Source of the DNA: an uncultured Ruminococcus sp.
GTDB taxonomy: Bacteria; Bacillota; Clostridia; Oscillospirales; CAG-272
Direction: 5' to 3'
DNA length: 5,634 nt
Assembly: GCA_902796505.1 (NCBI GenBank)
Contig: CADBPA010000243.1
Span: 1-5,634 of the forward strand
A program made the position numbers and the translations under genes. Below are positions 4,731-5,634 of the stretch, one piece after another (within the stretch, counting starts at the first letter, position 1; every line of letters starts with the position of its first letter). The notes under the pieces are model-generated. The model had not been told where the DNA came from and did not search any database. It saw only the letters and a list, made by a program, of their open reading frames with translations.

Positions 4731-5634
4731 ATGAATTTTTCCAAGCGTTTCATCAAAGCGACCGACGACCTCTGCGACATCGGCCATCCGGTCGCGGCGC
4801 CCTATCTGCGCCGTAGCTTTTCGCTGGATTTTGCCCCGGAGCAGGCACAGATCCTGATCACCGGGCAGGGCTTTTACGCGCTCTTCGTCAACGGACGGGA
4901 GATCACCAAATGCGAGATGGCGCCGTATATCGCAAATCCCGACGATATTCTCTACTATGACCGCTACGATCTTCTTCCCTATCTCCGGAAAGGAAAGAAC
5001 GCGATCGGCATTCTGCTCGGAGGCGGCTTCCGTAACGCCTTCGGCGGTTTCGTCTGGGATTTTGAGAAAGCGACCTGCCGCGGCCCGCTCTGCACCGCGC
5101 TAACGCTGACGGCACAGGGCGAAGGAAAAAGCTTTTCGATGGAGGCGGATGAAAGCTTCCGCACCCACCCATCGCCGATCCTGCACAACGACCAAAGATT
5201 CGGATATATTTACGATTCCCGCGAGGAGATCGACGGCTGGTCGGACGCCGATTTTGATGATTCCGGCTGGGAATATGCAAAGAATTGTTTACCTCCGAGA
5301 GGAAAAGCACGGCTTTGCGAGGCCGATCCGATCGTCGTTTTGCGGAGGATCCGTCCGGTAAAAATCGAGCATTTTGACGAGCTTCCGTACTGCTATGAAA
5401 ATACGCACGAGGGGGCAAAGGCCATCCCGGAGACGGTGCGCAAAAACGTTTATGTATACGATTTCGGCGTCAATTCCGCCGGTCTCACCGAACTGCATAT
5501 CCACGGAAAGCCCGGTCAGGTCGTCACCGTCCGACACGGCGAATGGAAGCAGAACGGTGCCTTTTCGGTCGGCACGACGATGTTCTTCGGAGAACAGCGG
5601 ACGAAGCCTTATCTCGATTATAATCAGACCGACG
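4731..5634 (+). CDS. Alpha-L-rhamnosidase, GH78-type, N-terminal part (3' end outside window)
   Basis: The frame stays open from the ATG at 4731 to the window edge, giving 301 residues. AAGGAG (4719-4724) lies 6 bases upstream of the start. There is no signal peptide, suggesting a cytoplasmic enzyme that removes terminal L-rhamnose from oligosaccharides or plant glycosides taken up by the cell. Family landmarks of bacterial rhamnosidase N-terminal domains are present: GFYALFVNGREI (residues 47-58), YDRYDLLPYLRKGKNAIGILLGGG (in 76-99), REEIDGWSDADFDDSGW (164-180), then YDFGVNSAGLTELHI (243-257), which corresponds to the usual YDFGQNMAG-type motif with N/S changes, and the PGQVVTVRHGE strand (261-271). 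The catalytic (alpha/alpha)6 barrel and its acidic residues lie beyond the window, so activity cannot be judged. Family members are usually 700-1000 residues. The short gap to the Sel1-repeat gene suggests one transcript, though the functional link is unclear. Confidence 0.88.
   Translation, partial: MNFSKRFIKATDDLCDIGHPVAAPYLRRSFSLDFAPEQAQILITGQGFYALFVNGREITKCEMAPYIANPDDILYYDRYDLLPYLRKGKNAIGILLGGGFRNAFGGFVWDFEKATCRGPLCTALTLTAQGEGKSFSMEADESFRTHPSPILHNDQRFGYIYDSREEIDGWSDADFDDSGWEYAKNCLPPRGKARLCEADPIVVLRRIRPVKIEHFDELPYCYENTHEGAKAIPETVRKNVYVYDFGVNSAGLTELHIHGKPGQVVTVRHGEWKQNGAFSVGTTMFFGEQRTKPYLDYNQTD

Overview
The window looks like a piece of a spore-forming Bacillota chromosome, probably a GC-rich Clostridia lineage from a gut-type habitat. 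The reasons are a dipicolinate synthase pair (dpaA-dpaB, also called spoVFA-spoVFB), a clostridial-type repeat-bearing surface protein, purine-rich Shine-Dalgarno sites, and an alpha-L-rhamnosidase typical of plant-glycan users. The taxon is inference; no rRNA or marker gene is present.

Layout. Bases 1-552 (+) are the 3' end of a repeat-bearing, membrane-anchored surface protein, closed by a clear terminator at 599-633. Bases 634-1206 hold no convincing gene but do hold structure: a 109-bp element with 13-bp inverted ends, a minus-strand terminator (958-999) suited to the dpa operon, and a plus-strand terminator (1126-1148) with no visible gene to serve. Base composition changes here, from roughly half GC on the left to clearly GC-rich on the right. 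On the minus strand dpaA and dpaB (2513-1207) overlap by 4 bases and should make dipicolinic acid in the mother cell. A hairpin and a weak SigK-like promoter candidate lie just upstream. Next, also on the minus strand, is an unrecognised 65-residue single-pass membrane protein (2816-2619). It is preceded by a good match to a forespore (SigG/SigF-type) promoter.

Across a divergent intergenic region, a near-consensus SigA promoter (2899-2927) drives a plus-strand unit: a 581-residue protein with an N-terminal zinc ribbon and Sel1-like repeats, then, after 12 bases, the first 301 codons of a GH78-type alpha-L-rhamnosidase that runs off the right edge.

The central idea is a sporulation locus in which a mother-cell DPA-synthesis operon sits directly downstream of a small, possibly forespore-expressed membrane protein. 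The right side is a separate vegetative unit. No tRNA, rRNA, CRISPR array or recognisable transposase was seen.
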